Assembly: GCA_013368315.1 (NCBI GenBank)
Contig: JAACJM010000020.1
Coordinates: forward strand, 682,001 to 746,000
Length of the DNA: 64,000 nucleotides
Reading direction: 5' to 3'
DNA from: Tetrapyrgos nigripes
Taxonomy: Eukaryota > Basidiomycota > Agaricomycetes > Agaricales > Campanellaceae
Part shown: piece after piece, positions 53,941 to 64,000 of the stretch
Numbering within the stretch: the stretch's first letter is position 1
Layout: each line of letters starts with the position of its first letter
Program-made: the position numbers and the translations under genes
The notes under the pieces: generated by a model
Database searches by the model: none
What the model saw: only the letters and a program-made list of their open reading frames with translations
What the model was told of the DNA's origin: nothing

Positions 53941-56900
53941 ATGTCCCGACGCTCAGCTCGAGAGTCGTGTGCAGTGAGTCTTCCGAATATGCTACTGGAC
54001 CTGACTGACGAGAGCTGGACCCAAAGTCCGACGACTCAGATATATACTGGAGCAAAATGGACGAGATTACTGTCGAGGATGGGGAGCAGTGTCTGTCATG
54101 TAGGAGCATCCTCTTTTAGTCCGCAGACTGTCTAGACTAACATTGTCCTTATAGTCTTCACCAAAACCGCCCAACTCTCAGAACAGTCACTGAGGCCCGT
54201 GACACCGCAGAAGAATAGACAAGGTAAGAGCCATACTGCCATCGATGTGGCTTGTCCTTCTAATCTCGCTTCATTAGATCGGTCGTTATCATCAACAACG
54301 CGTAAGCCAATGATCCATGAGACTATCATTCCACTCATGCTTGTCCCAGATACTGCTCGGCACTGCGTTACTCAGACAGCAGATAGCGAAGCCGAGCGGA
54401 CACCTTCCAAGCCAGGCCAGGGATTTACGCCTTTGAAGAACAAGTTTGGGCGGATCACTCTGAATAAATCATCTCCAGGTGAGTACTGAGGTGTGTTTTT
54501 GAGCAGCCATGTACCAATCCAGTTCCCACCGAAACTAGTTCCACTTGCAAGCCCGACGCGTCAATCCTCGACTTCCCAAGCCAAAGTACGACCTATTATC
54601 ATTGTATCGGATGATGAAGGTTCGTCGCTCCATTTATTGCCTCTCTGTGTAATCTAATCTTGTCTCATTTCAGACGACACGGACACTTCTTCTGCATCTT
54701 CCGACTCACTTGGTGACCTCCGAAATGCGTGGTCGCGTCAAACCTCTCTGACATCCGTCGGATCTGGCGGCTCTGCCTCTGCCGCTGGCTCGCCGTCTCG
54801 TAAAAGGCAACAACCTGCTAACGAAGCCAACCCAGATTCTCCCGGAAAAATTCGGAAGATTACACTCGACAAAGGCAAGGACAAAGGATCAGTGCCACCT
54901 TCTCCTAATGGACCCAATCGACGTCTCCCCCTTTCTACGAAAACTCGTCAAACGGTCACTTCTTTGAAGGTCGAAGGAGGGCGTAGCCCTCAGCGCCAGT
55001 TCACCCGAAGTACATCTACATCAACGGAGAGTACGTCGTCGACGGATCCTTTTCTGGATGAGGAGTCTTCTGGAATGGATGTCGACGTCTCAGAACAGGT
55101 TGTATCAACGGTTTCGTCTGGTCCTTCCACGGGAAAAAAACAAATCACTGGTATTATTCGTTCTAACACGTCGTCCACCGTTGTGAAGGGCTCAGGCAGC
55201 GCCTCTTCGTCGAGGACAGCTTCTGGCCCCAGTCGTCAGGACGCCATTACTATATCTGACGATGAGATGGATTTAGATATGCCTGCAGCATTCATATCAT
55301 CCAAAGCTTCTATCTTGTCTCCTAAAGCCCCTGCTGGTGCTGCTTCTTCGTTCTCTGCCTCCAGTGCGCCTGCCACTTCCCTCACGAACAACAGACGAGT
55401 ACCACCACCAACACCAGTCTTCGCTGCCAAGCCAGCAGCTTCAACTTCATCTGCTCCTGGACCCAGCATAGTACAGTCTGCTTCCTCGGCTTCTGCTTCT
55501 GCTTCCGGTGAACCTTTTGTTCAACAGCTGTTCAAAAGCCTCCATCTTCCTGTACACATAATTGCCCATAACGAGAAAGTCCAAGCTATCTTTGATGATC
55601 CCGAGAAACCGGTTCCTTGGGGTACACAGGTCGCACTGGCTGCCGGTGTTACGAAGAAAGAGTGGACTTGGGAAGCTGTGATGCAGAAGATAGAACATTT
55701 TCGCGGGAAGAAGGATGGAGAGGTAATGCATACAGTCAGAGGTATTATGGGCAAAGAGGTGGTCAATGTGTGTGATGATGGTATTGGGTACGTCTTCCTT
55801 CTCTTTCACATGGTCTTCCAACCCTCATTAACTGTGTCGTTTTCCAGCAAGGAGTTGGATCGCGAACAGAAAGCCATAGAAGAAAACATCGGTCGTGGTC
55901 TTGGCCTCTTTGGGGATTTTGAAGGAGAGGAGAATTGGTTCGGTGGTCAAGTGCAGCAGATCGCTACTCTCGTCAAAAACGGGGTTGGATTCAAGCTTGT
56001 TCTGGAGCCTCTGGAGATGCGTCGTTCTAGTCGATTCACTCGCATCCTAGGTTCTCGTCGGGTCCTTCAGATCAAAATTGATAGCAATCTCCTTATGGAT
56101 GGGGGTAGTTCCAAAGCAAAAAACGGACAGAAGTCGGATCGGGAGAAGGTCCTCGAGTTTCTTTCCCACAAATTCGTTTTAAATGGCAGAGTATTTGTCG
56201 TGACGCCTCCGAAAGATGATGCGGTGTATGCTATCGAGATCAACGAGGACTACGAGCGACCTATGCACAAGGGTAGAGAGCGGATGTTTGGAGACTCATA
56301 CAGGATTTCACTGGCCGACTTCCTGGAACACCACAATCCGCTGGAGCTCAATAGTTCGCAGGTGAGTGTGTTTGTGTGGATCGCCGTGCATATTGGACTG
56401 ATGAAGCTGCAGCCAATCTCAAAATACTTTGCCCGGTGGGCTCTGCAAATGTCAACTACCATACCTGTTCTAGAATTTTTGGAGTCGCACATCTATTTTA
56501 TTCGTGATATCGTCGGTAAGTCGATAGTATTATCAGCACTGCCATGGCACTCATCCAAGTCCTAATAACGACAGTCGACGGCGTTGATGGTAAACCCGAA
56601 TCCCACCAAATCCTCACCGATGGATGCGGTCTCATCAACAAAGCCGCTCTCCAAGAGATACAGCGTCGCATAGGCTACGAAGACTTTCCCATTGCTGTCC
56701 AAGCTCGTGTTGCTGGTTCTAAGGGACTCTTCATCCTTCATCCAGATGACGAGGATCCCACACCCAAGATCTGGATACGGGATAGCCAAAGAAAAATAAA
56801 GTACCCAACTCTCACTGGGCCCTCTTGGCACACTCGCGCCCATCGTATCTTTGACCTCGTCAGTGTATCGCACCCAGCGTCGTCGTCGGTCTTTCTTTCA

Positions 56901-59244
56901 AAGCAGAGTATCCTGAACATGTGGCACAATAAGGTGCCAGTGCAGGTTTTCCTATATCTAATGGAACAGGGTTTAATAGAAACCTTGAGGCCGCTAGGAG
57001 AATGGCGTGGCAAGTGGGCAATGCTTCAGCTCTGGGATACGATTAGTAAGATTGGCCGTGTTTCTGGCACACGATTGGCTAGGTTGGTTCCTTCAGCTAG
57101 TCGGGCTCTTGGGTTCTCGGGTAGGGAATGGGCAAGAGATGAAGTGGGAATAGCAGATGAGGAGGCTTCTGGCTCAGCTAGCATGACTGCTGTCGATAAT
57201 GGCTCAGAGTTGGTGGGTGAGAGCAATGATGAGAATCTTTCATATGGCAGTAGTCTGGGCTATACTGGGCGAGATTCGATTAGTGGTGGTAAGTTCTTGC
57301 TTTCTTGCTGATATCCAAGTCTTTGAACGACATTTCATCTTGCAGCACCTGTTTCTCAGCATGAATACGCACTCGAAAAGATCCAGGCGGGTTTCAACCC
57401 TATCTATGACATGGATCTGAGAGACACGGTACGCTTCATTGAGAAGAACACGGTCAAAAACTACATGGACAAACTCCGCATTCCTTTGCCAGACGGTACT
57501 GCCGTGGAGGCATTTGCAATACCTGGTCAGTGTCTCGTTCTATTTGTCTGGTTCTTATAAGACTAAAAATGTTGGTAGATCCCCTTGGTGTCTTGAAAGA
57601 GGGTCAGATCTACTACAAGCCCTCCAATCCCATCAAGAACACTGTGACAGGGTTGCGTATCGAAGTCTTGGAGGGAGAAGTACTGGTAGGTTAGGCTATC
57701 ATCACAGCGGCGAGTCTAAACTGATTTTTCTTTCGGGATAGATTGGCAGGTAGAATTGATGGTTTTTAATTTCTTACATAGTATTAACCTTTTTGACTAG
57801 GTACCCCATCCGTTTATCTTCAGATATCCAGAAGGTCTGTGGGTGCTTGTCTAGCTGGACTTCCTGAGCTCATGTCTTTCCAGGTTACTGCAGTCGACAT
57901 ACCAGCGTTGAAAAGATGGGTTGATGTTGTGATTGTTCCAACGGTGCCAGTCACAGACGTACCACGATTACGAGAAGTGAGCTTCATGAACATGCTTAGT
58001 GGTGGAGGTGAGTTTTCCTAATTTCATGGTGCTTCATTAACCTAGCTAACGATGTTCATCAGACATGGATGGCGGTAATTCTCCTCTTGGACTTATCACC
58101 TGGCGACATTTGCTGATTTGCGTCATAGATACCGTTTTCTTGATCTGGCATCAGGATGTCACTGTGCCGTTTCAAAGGACATCCCTCATTCTAACACCTG
58201 CTGATCTCGAGAACGATTTCAAACGACAGGTTGAGCGAGTTCTGCAGTTTACAAGTCGTCTCGCCGACCTTCCAATCGAAGAACGTCAGAGGGCCTTTCA
58301 ACAGACTTATCTGGCTGGCATGGCACATGTCGACGTCGGTCTTTATTCCGCGTTTCATGATGCCGCTGTCTGGGTTCATGGTTACGATTCGCAAGCTGCT
58401 ATTCGACTTGCGTACAAGTATGTGTCTTTTTGTGCGCAGCTTTGACAACATGTTGACAATCTTCAGGTTCAATTATGTTCTGGACGGTCCTAAAACCGGT
58501 CTCCAACTTAGGGAAGAAGTCTATGTCAAGGACATGCAGAGGTTCTTCAGAGAAAAACCTTCGAGTGACTGGACCCCACAGGAACGGTTGGACAAGCACC
58601 CTGATGACACAAAGAAGGGCAAGTTCATCATTGACCTACTCGCCAAGGCGGGAGAAGACCTAGGCGACCGCTATCTCCATGAATTCGATGTCAACAACGG
58701 TCTTCTCACAGAGCACATTGCCAACAAAACCACCCGGCCAGACCAGGACCTGAAGAAACCATGGAAGGATGCACAAGATTTGGTCCAGAACTACTCCTCC
58801 GATAATCTGCCTGAAGCCGAACGAGACATAATTCGTGCCGCTTTGAAGACCGAGCTCGATCTTGTGAGAGAGCATGTTCAGAAATCTTACGATGCGTTTC
58901 GTCGGGGTGCAGCGAGTTCTTCATCTTCCAACAATGACTATGATCGGTCTACAAAAAAGCGCAGTGGAAAGGCTCCTCGAAGGGATTACATGAGGTTTGC
59001 GAAGCAGGAATATGCAAAGCCCATCTCTGGAATCTCTTTACTCTCCGAAAAGGTCGAGAGGATCAAGGCCTCGTATGCATACCATAAAAGCGAAAAGTTC
59101 GGGTATTGCGTGGCTTTTAAGCAGCTTTGTGCTATCAAGGCTGACGCTTCGGCTCAAGGCAGCGCACCTAGCACTCGCATGTTTGATGTGACCAGGTCTA
59201 TGACCAGCGGATGTCGGCGTCTATATCAACACTCCCCAACGTAG
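53941..59244 (+). CDS. cellular RNA-dependent RNA polymerase (RNA silencing, QDE-1 family)
   Basis: Makes double-stranded RNA for quelling-type silencing. ATG 53941 (MSRRSARESCA), a GTGAGT intron, then DPKSDDSDIYWSKMDEITVE. About 300 disordered Ser/Pro-rich residues follow, then a conserved N-domain (KSLHLPVHIIAHNEKVQAIF). The catalytic region shows SKYFARWALQMSTTIPVLEF, ILTDGCGLINKAALQEIQRR, VQARVAGSKGLFILHP, KIWIRDSQRKIKYPTL, EALEKIQAGFNPIYDMDL-type segments and AFAIPDPLGVLKEGQIYYKP. The catalytic loop GGDMDGDTVFLIWHQDV is complete only after splicing: exon ...GGTGGAG, a 12-nt exon 58063-58074, and the exon from 58129. The C-terminal helical part ends RRLYQHSPT. The total of about 1,300 residues fits the family. 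Some intron limits around 56.5 and 57.7-57.9 kb are approximate. Confidence 0.9.
58063..58074 (+). other. 12-nt microexon carrying part of the RdRP catalytic loop
   Basis: ACATGGATGGCG lies between a CAG acceptor and a GTAATT donor. With G from the previous exon and AT from the next it encodes D-M-D-G-D. Without both introns the frame would read DMDGGN and then leave the family pattern. Confidence 0.8.
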
Positions 59245-60085
59245 TTATTTTCATCTTCCACTCATCTACATATGTGACTCCCGATTCTTCTTGGTTTTCT
59301 ACGTGTAGTACATCATCTTCGAGGTTTCTCTTGTTGCTATCTCGTATCATCTTGTATTCTGTGTTCTTAGGACCCTTGTATCTAGCTCTTTAGCATGTTT
59401 GCATTATTAGTGTAGAATATATTCCCGATACTTTAGTATAGAGTGTGTAGTGACCTACTTCGTTCCGTTCGCAGCCCCAGCCTGGGTTCTGTCGGTCGAT
59501 GGTCGTGTATGTTTTGTCTGTCATGAGTGAGATCTGATTTTTCCTTCTTCATGTCACTTCTGGTTTATCATTTCCAATAATTGTACCTTTATCATGAACT
59601 TATCTAATACATTGTGACGCTTTCAACATTCGTACTCGAGATTCTGGATGACTTGTTCGGGATTGACGTGTAGTCGACGGGCTTCATGGACGAGGTGGAT
59701 TATGGCGAGATGGGAGCGGAAGACAGAGGCGTGGACCGGCATGCTGCCGTATGGTGTGGCAGGGGAAGTGGCAGAGACCAGAGCAGATCAGTATGGGATT
59801 GCTGCAGGAATGTCGGGCTTAACTGAGGTAGTTGGTACAGTGCAAACGTTAGTTGGTACAGTGCAAACGTTCTTGTAGTATAAATACATTCAATTTACGT
59901 GGGTAGTACGTTCTTTATCTACTTTGCACCGTACGGGCAGTTTTAAAGCTGCGAGTATCGGGTCTCGCGTCTCGTCAGTGGCGCGCTGCGCTAATGTTGT
60001 AACTTCTCACCGTACGCGTGCGAGAGTAGCAGGTGATCGTAAAATTTTCCTTTCGGTTCGAGAATTGCAATAGGACAGAGCCTCC
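59245..60085. other. intergenic between the RdRP and mitochondrial helicase genes
   Basis: Mostly featureless. A minus-strand frame at 59623-59742 (39 codons, ending HVNPEQVIQNLEYEC) has coding-like composition but no partner exons. A perfect 21-bp tandem repeat lies at 59830-59871, next to TATAAATAC at 59879-59887. Confidence 0.4.
59830..59871. repeat. perfect 21-bp tandem duplication (2 copies)
   Basis: AGTTGGTACAGTGCAAACGT plus T occurs twice head to tail, about 215 bases before the helicase ATG. It may be a recent slip or a duplicated factor site. Confidence 0.6.
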
Positions 60086-62377
60086 ATGACGAGCTCCATC
60101 TTGAGGAGGGCTCTGGCCAAGGCTTTGACCAGTCGTTCGTTAGTATTATCTTCCAGGTCCACTAATGGTAAGCAACGCCATCCTTCGTCGTACTTAGCAC
60201 CTCTAACGCGTCCCCACTCAGTCTTCACTCCAGTCTCTTATTCTCGTTTCCCCGTTGCACGAACTTATTCCGCCGCTGCCACTGCCGTCCAACAGACCGA
60301 ATCCACCTCTCCCGATGACCAGCAAACTTCTCCTGCGAAACAATTCTCTTCGTTGAAGGGCGCTGTTTCAGATGACCTCGTCACAGCCCTTGTAGCCCGG
60401 CCCTTCAACCTCACAGCAATGACACCTGTTCAAGAAGAAGTGCTTTCTCTTCTTCCGGAACTTGCGGATCCCTATGATCCCAGCAAAAAGACCACCCGTG
60501 ACCTTTTGGTACGAGCCAAGACTGGGACTGGGAAAACAGTGGCTTTCCTCTTACCCGCCATCGAAGCTCGGCTCAGGTGCATCGAGGAAGCAGGAGAAAA
60601 GGCTGTCAGGGATTCCGGTCTTCCCGACGACAAAAACTTGAGACGACGTGCAGAACTCAAGTATGCGCGTGAGACCGTTGGAGCACTTATCATCAGTCCT
60701 ACTCGTGAACTCGCCACTCAGATAGCCAACGAAGCCCTTCGTCTGACGTCTCGTCTTGGAAGTCCCGTAGAGGTTCGACTCTTCACCGGTGGTACCAATA
60801 AAAGGCCGCAAATGAAGGGCTGGATGACTGGAAGACGGGACATTGTGGTGGCCACTACTGGTCGCCTGCGGGACCTCATGACGTCTGAACCGGATGTGAA
60901 ACGTGGAATAGCTACGGCTCAACAGGTGCGTTGAAATACTTTGCTAATCCGTTCTCTTGACTCACAAGCTGCACAGTTGATCCTGGATGAAGCTGACACC
61001 TTACTCGACATGGGTTTCCGGGAGGATATAGAAGCAATCCAACAGCAGATCCCTCCCAGTCCTGAGCGTCAGACCTTCCTCTTCTCTGCTACTGTCTCTC
61101 CCCAGATTCGTTCTGTTGCTCAGTCTGTGCTCGACCAGGACTTCAAGTACATCAACTGCGTTAAGACTGAAGACTCGCCAGTCCATGCACATATCCCCCA
61201 ATATCACACTGTAGTCCCTTCGGCTTCCCAACAAATCCCTCATGTCATCCGTTTGATTGCTCATGATCAATTTGTTAACGCTGGCAAGTCGAAGATTATT
61301 CTTTTCTGCCCCACCACCAGGTCGACCCAACTTTTTGCCACCATCTTGCGAAGGGTCGCTCGCAGACTTCTTCCGGTTAGGGAAACCAACATCTTGGAGA
61401 TTCATTCCAGGAAGACTCAGGAAGGACGTGATGCTACATCCAGGGAGTTCAGATCGGATAAGTCTGGGGCTAGCATTCTCGTCACTTCTGATGTCTCTGC
61501 GCGTGGTGTAGATTATCCCAATGTCTCTCGCGTTCTTCAAGTCGGATGCCCCGCTAGCACGGATCAATACATTCACCGTGTTGGGCGTACTGGCCGTGGA
61601 GGAACGTCTGTTGCTGGCCGTGCAGACCTCGTTTTACTGCCTTGGGAAATTGGTTTTGTCACGTGGGGGCTTAGCAACATCCCTACCAAACCTGTGACAA
61701 CGACTGACCTCGAGCAGCAGCTCACTGATGCTGCTAAGCAGTTCGACGAAGATCCAGAGTCCGTCGCTCAGAACAATCATTCTTCATACAGACACCCATA
61801 CTCTCCTCTCCTTCCACAGATCAACGACATCCGAGACCGCATGATCGAGCTGATTGATCCCGAAGCTGCCAAGCAGGCGATGGTCGCTTCTCTGGGCTAT
61901 TACCTAGGAAGGTCTGGAGATTTGCGCATTTCAAAGGACAGTGTAGTGGAGGGTTGCAAGACCTGGTCTGTTGAGGCACTTGGGCTCGAAACCCCACCGT
62001 ATCTCTCCGAGGAGTTCCTAAAGAAATTGGGAGTCACTGGTGAAGGATCTAGGTCGAAGTCACGATCATTTGACCGTCGTTCGGATTTCGGTTCCCAACG
62101 TCGTTCAGGTTTTGACTCCCAACGTCGTTCAGACAAATTCAGCTCCCCGCGCCGTGACGACTCCAGTTATCGTCGTTCAGACAATTTCGATTCACGACGT
62201 GGTTCAGATGATTTTGGTTCTCGACGCAGTTTTGGTGACTCGCGCCGTTCTGACTCTCGTCGCTCGGATGATTTCGGTTCCCGACGTCGGTCAGACTTTG
62301 GCGATGATGGTGACCGACGTCGTTCGGATTCTCGGTCTTCGCCTCACTGGATGAAGAGAGGCGGAGTCAACCACTAA
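60086..62377 (+). CDS. mitochondrial DEAD-box RNA helicase, MSS116-like
   Basis: Two exons with an intron near 60926-60978. ATG 60086: MTSSILRRALAKALTSRSLV..., a basic Ser-rich transit peptide continuing to RFPVARTYSAAATA. Helicase motifs: MTPVQEEVL (Q), RAKTGTGKT (I), SPTRELATQ (Ia), TGRLRDL (Ib), LDEAD (II), LFSATVSPQ (III), SDVSARGVDYP (V), HRVGRTGRGG (VI). RAKTGTGKT and SDVSARGVDYP are as in Mss116, the general RNA chaperone for mitochondrial intron splicing. The C-terminus after ~residue 650 is an Arg/Ser/Asp repeat tail (about 15 variants of RRSDxFGS), fitting the basic C-tail that tethers RNA in Mss116, though unusually regular. Confidence 0.9.
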
Positions 62378-62671
62378 GGTTCACAGGCTATCCGATAGTG
62401 ACAGTTCCTGGAGACTTCGCAGAGCCAAGAAGTAGGGAACCGAGCCATCCAGCAAGTTGACGACCGAGACGGAGTCAGGCAGGAGCAGGCGACGAAGGGG
62501 AGAGCCTCATTTATAGTGATATCGATGTGTGAGGGCACCTGGAGTGATTTGAGGATTGGTTTACATTATTCACGACTAAAATAATACTCATATATATAGA
62601 CACCAAGTGTATCTTGATATATTCTTACATCTGCAACGCATTTGTCAGGAAAGTCCTCTTTTGCTTCTCCC

Positions 62672-63767
62672 ATGGCCATGGAAAGCCCGATAGATATCGC
62701 AAGTGTCCAACTTGATGCTGAAGAACTGGCTTTTCTCAAGTCGCAAACTGGTATACAAGACGAGCATGTCTTGTTGCAGCGTATTTCTGCCATAGGCTCC
62801 AAAGCATTCAACGAGGTTAGATTCCAGGGTTTGTGGGTAAAGTATCACTCTTATCTGCTTCGAGCTAGGTGTATAGATATGGATGCATTGGGAATTTTGC
62901 CTTTGCAAAGTATGAGCCTTTCTGTAAATGCTTTTTTCTGACGCCTTCAAACTCACGGTATGTCCAGGTTCAGGATTTCCCGGAATCCTGCTTATGTGCA
63001 TGCACTGGAACTTGGTAACACTCGTCCAGGGGCGATTATGCTGGATATTGGATGCTGCTGTGAGTGGGTCTACCATTGGCGGTTAGCCTTCTATACCTAT
63101 ATACACCTGACTTGACCAGTTGGACATGACCTACGCAAAGCTGCCGCAGATGGATTTCCAGTGCAGAACATGGTAGCCTCCGATCTGCGACCGGGTAGGT
63201 GTCACTGGGCACATATACGGACATGTTGACTTACCCTTATACGACACAGATTTCTGGGCACTTGGTCATGAACTGTTCAGATCTACACCAGAGACCTTCC
63301 CCGTTGCCTTTATTCTGGGTGACGCTTTCGACTCTTCTTTTATAGCAGACCGCAAACCCTTTCTTCAGTGTAGCGATATCATCAATGAGCGTCCTGCCGA
63401 TTTACGCTCTCTCACATCATCTCTCACACCCCTCCAAGGTCATTGTTCAATCATCCACGCCTCTGCATTGTTTCATCTATTTGACGAGGATCGGCAACAA
63501 GTACTAGGAGAAAGGCTCGGGTCGTTATTGTCTCCTCTTCCTGGATCAGTTATTTTTGGAGTTCATCGAGCATTGGTTGATGGTGCTGGTGTAGTGACTA
63601 ATATGAGAAACGAGAAGGTGTACTTTCATTCTGTTGAGAGCTGGAAAAAGCTTTGGGACGGAGGGGTGTTCCCATCCGGAGCAGTCAAAGTACAGGGTGA
63701 CTTGGTGCCTCGGATGCGTGATGGACAGCAGCAGTGGATGATAAGATGGTCTGTGACCAGAGTCTAA
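62672..63767 (+). CDS. SAM-dependent methyltransferase, copy C
   Basis: Five exons: MAMESPIDIASVQLDAEELA..LAFLKSQTGIQDEHVLLQRI (62672-62815), VYRYGCIGNFAFAK, FRISRNPAYVHALELGNTRP ending in motif I IMLDIGCC, VGHDLRKAAADGFPVQNMVA-SDLRP, and the last exon DFWALGHELFRSTPETFPVA..HASALFHLFDEDRQQV..WMIRWSVTRV. A TATATATAG stretch about 75 bases before the ATG (62591-62599) may be its TATA box. Exon order and intron positions equal those of copy A, but the proteins differ at many sites, so the duplication is old. The frame is open throughout. Substrate unknown. Confidence 0.82.
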
Positions 63768-64000
63768 GGTTGATTTTCCAACATATATGACATACATATA
63801 GATCGTGAATGAAGAGAGAAATGGGGCTAGGCAAAGGTATACAAAACGCGCGGGGGGTCGTGTAGATCGTAAACGAGAGTGTAAGAATATAGTAGAATTG
63901 TAGAAGCCGTGGTTGGGAAGAGCCATATGCAACTCCAAAGACAGGGTAATGAGTCGACGATGAGTAGAGGGAAGAAAATCTTGCAATGCGTTACGCTAGA

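Noticed and set aside
58063..58140. Apparent loss of the third catalytic Asp in the RdRP (DMDGG)
   Set aside because: This appears only if the unspliced frame is read. A GTAATT...CATAG intron restores DMDGD and the following TVFLIW sequence.
63546..63986. Minus-strand ORF of 146 codons at the window end
   Set aside because: Mostly opposite the last exon of methyltransferase copy C; no recognisable protein.

Overview
The window is nuclear DNA of a mushroom-forming basidiomycete (Agaricomycetes, most likely Agaricales). This rests on dense genes interrupted by many introns of about 45-70 nt, a close relative of the agaric 'fruit-body-specific protein A', a fused biotin gene (DTBS plus DAPA aminotransferase), an RNA-silencing type RdRP, and several uncharacterised families that recur in agarics. 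It is mostly core eukaryotic housekeeping DNA with one repeat-rich island. All intron positions were read by eye from GT/AG signals and reading frame; none was computed.

Layout. 0-2.4 kb: the tail of a Thr/Val-rich surface-type protein, then a small SAM methyltransferase (copy A). 2.6-5.8 kb: VPS34 PI3-kinase. 7.1-8.7 kb: ILV5. 8.9-10.5 kb: an agaric-type family of unknown function. 10.6-13.2 kb: bifunctional biotin enzyme. 13.5-15.7 kb: homoaconitase LYS4. 16.1-18.0 kb: trimethyllysine dioxygenase. 18.3-19.0 kb: small signal-peptide/TM protein. 19.1-19.8 kb: MMTAG2-like protein. 20.1-21.4 kb: two uncharacterised genes. 21.7-23.8 kb: the OLA1 GTPase with an unusual 400-nt intron. 24.1-24.7 kb: a dead methyltransferase copy (B). 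25.2-26.4 kb: wax-synthase-like acyltransferase. 26.5-29.3 kb: a SAP30BP/HCNGP-like gene and GPI8, head to head. 30.6-32.4 kb: fruit-body-specific protein.

32.9-41.5 kb is the accessory island: two direct copies of a PHO84-type phosphate transporter (about 2.4 kb each) separated by 4 kb that holds three inverted-repeat (MITE/foldback) elements, a dispersed short repeat and a possible transposon-gene relic. After it come a tiny LYR protein (ETFRF1-like), a 2.7-kb gene-poor stretch, and a compact core run: DBP2 helicase, nicotinate phosphoribosyltransferase, RRP41, TRM8, citrate synthase, a cellular RNA-dependent RNA polymerase, a mitochondrial DEAD-box helicase and methyltransferase copy C.

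Most noteworthy: (1) the RdRP catalytic DxDGD motif is assembled from three exons, the middle one only 12 nt; (2) the OLA1 intron carries two diverged copies of a ~78-nt element with a 34-nt invariant core, a candidate intronic structured RNA; (3) the PHO84 pair shows a mosaic of near-identical and ~28% diverged blocks (gene conversion) and shares a GC-AG intron; (4) DBP2 has a single long intron near its 3' end, as in the autoregulated yeast gene; (5) one methyltransferase family occurs three times, once as a clearly dead copy. I did not find a wholly new multi-gene system.
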